In this document: positions 54,696 to 64,000 of the stretch, piece by piece
How the letters are laid out: every line of letters starts with the position of its first letter
Numbering within the stretch: position 1 is the first letter of the stretch
From: Synaphobranchus kaupii
Lineage: Eukaryota > Chordata > Actinopteri > Anguilliformes > Synaphobranchidae
NCBI GenBank assembly: GCA_029718625.1
Contig: CM056395.1
Location: 25,623,899 to 25,687,898, forward strand
Reading direction: 5' to 3'
Length of the DNA: 64,000 bases
Notes under the pieces: generated by a model
Databases searched by the model: none
What the model saw: the letters and a program-made list of their open reading frames with translations, nothing else
Told to the model about the DNA's origin: nothing
Position numbers and translations under genes: made by a program

Positions 54696-54849
54696 GAACA
54701 GATTTTTCCCTTGAATTGTAAATACGGTTATTGTGAATCCCAGGTTATATAAACTCCTCCCACTAGCAGTCGCTGTGGTTACCCAATGCGTTTCATTCCG
54801 GAATCCTCCGACGCAGAAATTCTGAGAAACTCATAGCAGGGAGAGCGTA

Positions 54850-55256
54850 GCGTAAAAAGCCAAGATTTTATTTACAAAGGCTTGTCGACTTTCAGAAAGT
54901 AAAAAAAAAAAGTGTAGCTACAACCTTGATTTGTGCAACAGGAAGCCATGGGGGGTGGGGGTGGGGGGGGGGGGACCAATGCTCACCCATTACGCTCTTG
55001 CTATAGCAATAAGAACCAAAAATTTAAAAAAAAATTCCTCCAACAAAATATCAAAAGCAGAGATCCCAAACTAGATACCAGTCCTGCCGCGGATTTGTAC
55101 AGAGGAGAGTGTGAACGTGTGTAAAGTCAGCGCTCCCAACTCCAGTCCACACCTGCAGCAGGGACACAGGCCTGAGTGGATGGTGGGGTACAGGGGTACG
55201 GGGGTGGTGGTGGTGGGGTGGGGGGCGTTGGTAACTGACTGGACGTTCGCTCACTT
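54850..55256 (-). other. anp32b 3' UTR with poly(A) signal
   Basis: Minus-strand AATAAA at 54872-54867, about 385 bases after the stop codon. A G/T-rich block at 54950-54975 and 55195-55225 is inside. Confidence 0.55.
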
Positions 55257-62489
<7,233 letters not shown>

Positions 62490-62644
62490 CTTACAATTTT
62501 AAAGTTTTTTTTCTCCCTCTTGGGTTTCGGTGAATTAAAAAATAAATAAAAAATCTATCCAAAAGGCAGAGATGCCCTAGTGGAGGGACAAATTGGAACT
62601 AAATGACCTGACCTGAACCAAATGCCAAGTTACTCGCGGAGAGA

Positions 62645-62690
62645 AGAAACCATGGAGGGAAACGGCAGTTATCCAGATATATACTCAATA
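62645..62690 (-). promoter_or_regulatory. Possible anp32b core promoter
   Basis: On the minus strand gagtatatatctgg (about 62686-62673) is a TATA-like element 30 or so bases before a GC-richer segment that leads into the 5' UTR. No other support. Confidence 0.3.
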
Positions 62691-62827
62691 CCGCCATCTC
62701 TGGTCAGAAACGCCCACTACAATTAAACATTTGAATTTGTTTGAGGTATTTATTTGCTACGAAGTAAAAAAAAAAGCTGGGTGAACATCCTGTGTGGTGA
62801 TTGCATAATTTTTGCCAGGGGTTGTAT

Positions 62828-63067
62828 AACCTCTGCATTTGAATGGATCTCTATGGGAATTGGGGGGTGGGACTAGATTTAGCTGTAAATTATGCTGGAA
62901 CAGTATGGAACCCATGGTTGGCTAAATGGCTGTAAGTCATCAAGGGTCTGCAGTATCAAACAAGCCTCAAACCATCACTCTGCTGCCAGATATGCAGTAG
63001 ATATGGATGGATCACTTGAATGGTTGTTTCTCCTGACTCATTTCCCTATTGAACTCTATGGAAAAAT
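62828..63067. mobile_element. Palindromic MITE, family C, half copy
   Basis: Matches the left half of the 16.89 kb copy (gcatttgaatggatctctat, ctggaacagtatggaac, tatgcagtagatatggatgg, ctattgaactctatgg) and stops at the palindrome centre. Confidence 0.75.
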
Positions 63068-64000
63068 GGTAGCATTATTGATTATTGCAAGTGATGCTTT
63101 GAGCATGCGCACTGAATGTGAAGTAAATGTATGCCAAGATGTTATCACTTAAAGTTGTACTCAACAGTAGGGAGATACAAATTAATAAAGCTAAATTAAA
63201 ACTAGACATAAAAATATTGCATACTTGGGATTGTACTTTCTTATTGCTTTGGGGAACTTGCTGAATCACATCTTCTGTTTTATCCAATTAAATCTATAGT
63301 ATGTAGGTTTTTTTTGGCAACTTCACATTTAAGTGTAAATTGTTCATTACCCCTAACAATTTATAGATTTTGTTTATTTATTTATTTAGCCTTTAATTTA
63401 GAGCTTAATGTTAGCTTAATTTAGACACTGACAAAAGGATTCAGTTTAATGAAAAATCAACATTTTTAATGCACATTACCAGGAAAAACAAGTTCTCAAA
63501 TGTGGTCAGTGCCAAAGTGGTCAGTAGTGTAATTTCACAATGATATGTACAGTACTATAAAGATAAGAAACTGCATTTACAAAAGAAGGGTAAAACGGTG
63601 CATATTTGCATATTTAAATTAGCCTCAGTCACTTCCATTCTTTTCATCATTTGTATAATTTTTTGTATAAATGTTTTAAAGGGGGCACCCTGTGGAAGAA
63701 TAAAAAAACAGTAAACATGTTCGTAAAAGCTGCTTATCTGGTGTGCATTCACACTTCTGTGGAAAATCTATTTTGGCACAACGATTTGCAGAGGAAAGGA
63801 GAAAAAATTCCTCTAGCTGCTCGACATCATCTTGCTGTAAGCCGCTGACCGTTACGTGGCAGAGGCCGGAAGAATATAGAACATTGTTTGCATTTTTTTT
63901 TCTGCCAGCATTAGGAACATGTAGGAACACGGCTAGCCAATCAGAAGATGGCGGAGGGCATTTGATTCATCCCATACCAAACACGGCAGGCCATATTTGT
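63068..64000. other. Unassigned right end of the window
   Basis: AT-rich, no exon recognised. A small GC-richer patch at 63840-63990 with ctagccaatcagaagatggc (CCAAT and ATGGCGG) may mark the promoter of a gene lying to the right, but the frame from that ATG stops after five codons. Confidence 0.4.

Noticed and set aside
63676..63930. 84-codon minus frame near the right edge
   Set aside because: No family similarity recognised and low-complexity parts; left unannotated.

Overview
The window is nuclear DNA from a ray-finned fish (teleost). The evidence is spliced vertebrate genes with GT-AG introns, eukaryotic tRNA genes, Tc1/mariner elements including a salmonid-type IR/DR element, a DIRS-type tyrosine-recombinase retrotransposon, palindromic MITEs in several copies, and very many mini- and microsatellites. 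The species cannot be told from the sequence. No CRISPR, operon or prokaryotic feature is present.

Layout. (1) 1-7.5 kb, minus strand: the 5' part of dtx4, a Deltex E3 ubiquitin ligase acting on Notch. Exon 1 encodes WWE1 and exon 2 encodes WWE2 plus a proline-rich linker. Later exons (RING, DTC) lie off the left edge. The intron between them holds MITEs and several minisatellites. (2) 7.5-26 kb: spacer between divergently transcribed dtx4 and coro2a. It has three tRNA genes (Thr-TGT, Lys-TTT, Lys-CTT), a widely spaced inverted repeat rich in CCAAT boxes, a 1 kb array of 37-bp units, a nest of Tc1-like elements, and a 5.9 kb DIRS element with ITRs and an internal complementary region. (3) 26-52.9 kb, plus strand: a coronin-2 gene, best matched to coro2a. 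Twelve coding exons can be joined in frame to 522 codons. Its introns carry a LINE inserted into a 38-bp minisatellite, a 43-bp minisatellite that repeats the splice donor of exon 2, a 29-bp array, and a mirror-image pair of 45-bp arrays. (4) 54.8-62.7 kb, minus strand: anp32b, complete in seven coding exons (261 codons), convergent with coro2a. (5) 62.8-64 kb: a half MITE and unassigned DNA.

CORO2A and ANP32B are also close neighbours on human 9q22, which supports the assignments. The gene products do not form one pathway: DTX4 acts in ubiquitination and Notch signalling, coronin-2A in actin and nuclear-corepressor biology, ANP32B in histone and RNA-linked nuclear functions.

The outstanding feature is the repeat architecture. 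At least a dozen separate minisatellites sit in 64 kb. One has grown across an exon/splice-donor boundary and one pair has grown symmetrically from the two ends of a palindromic MITE. I see no new multi-gene system. Exon boundaries come from reading splice consensus plus remembered family similarity and were not tested against transcripts.
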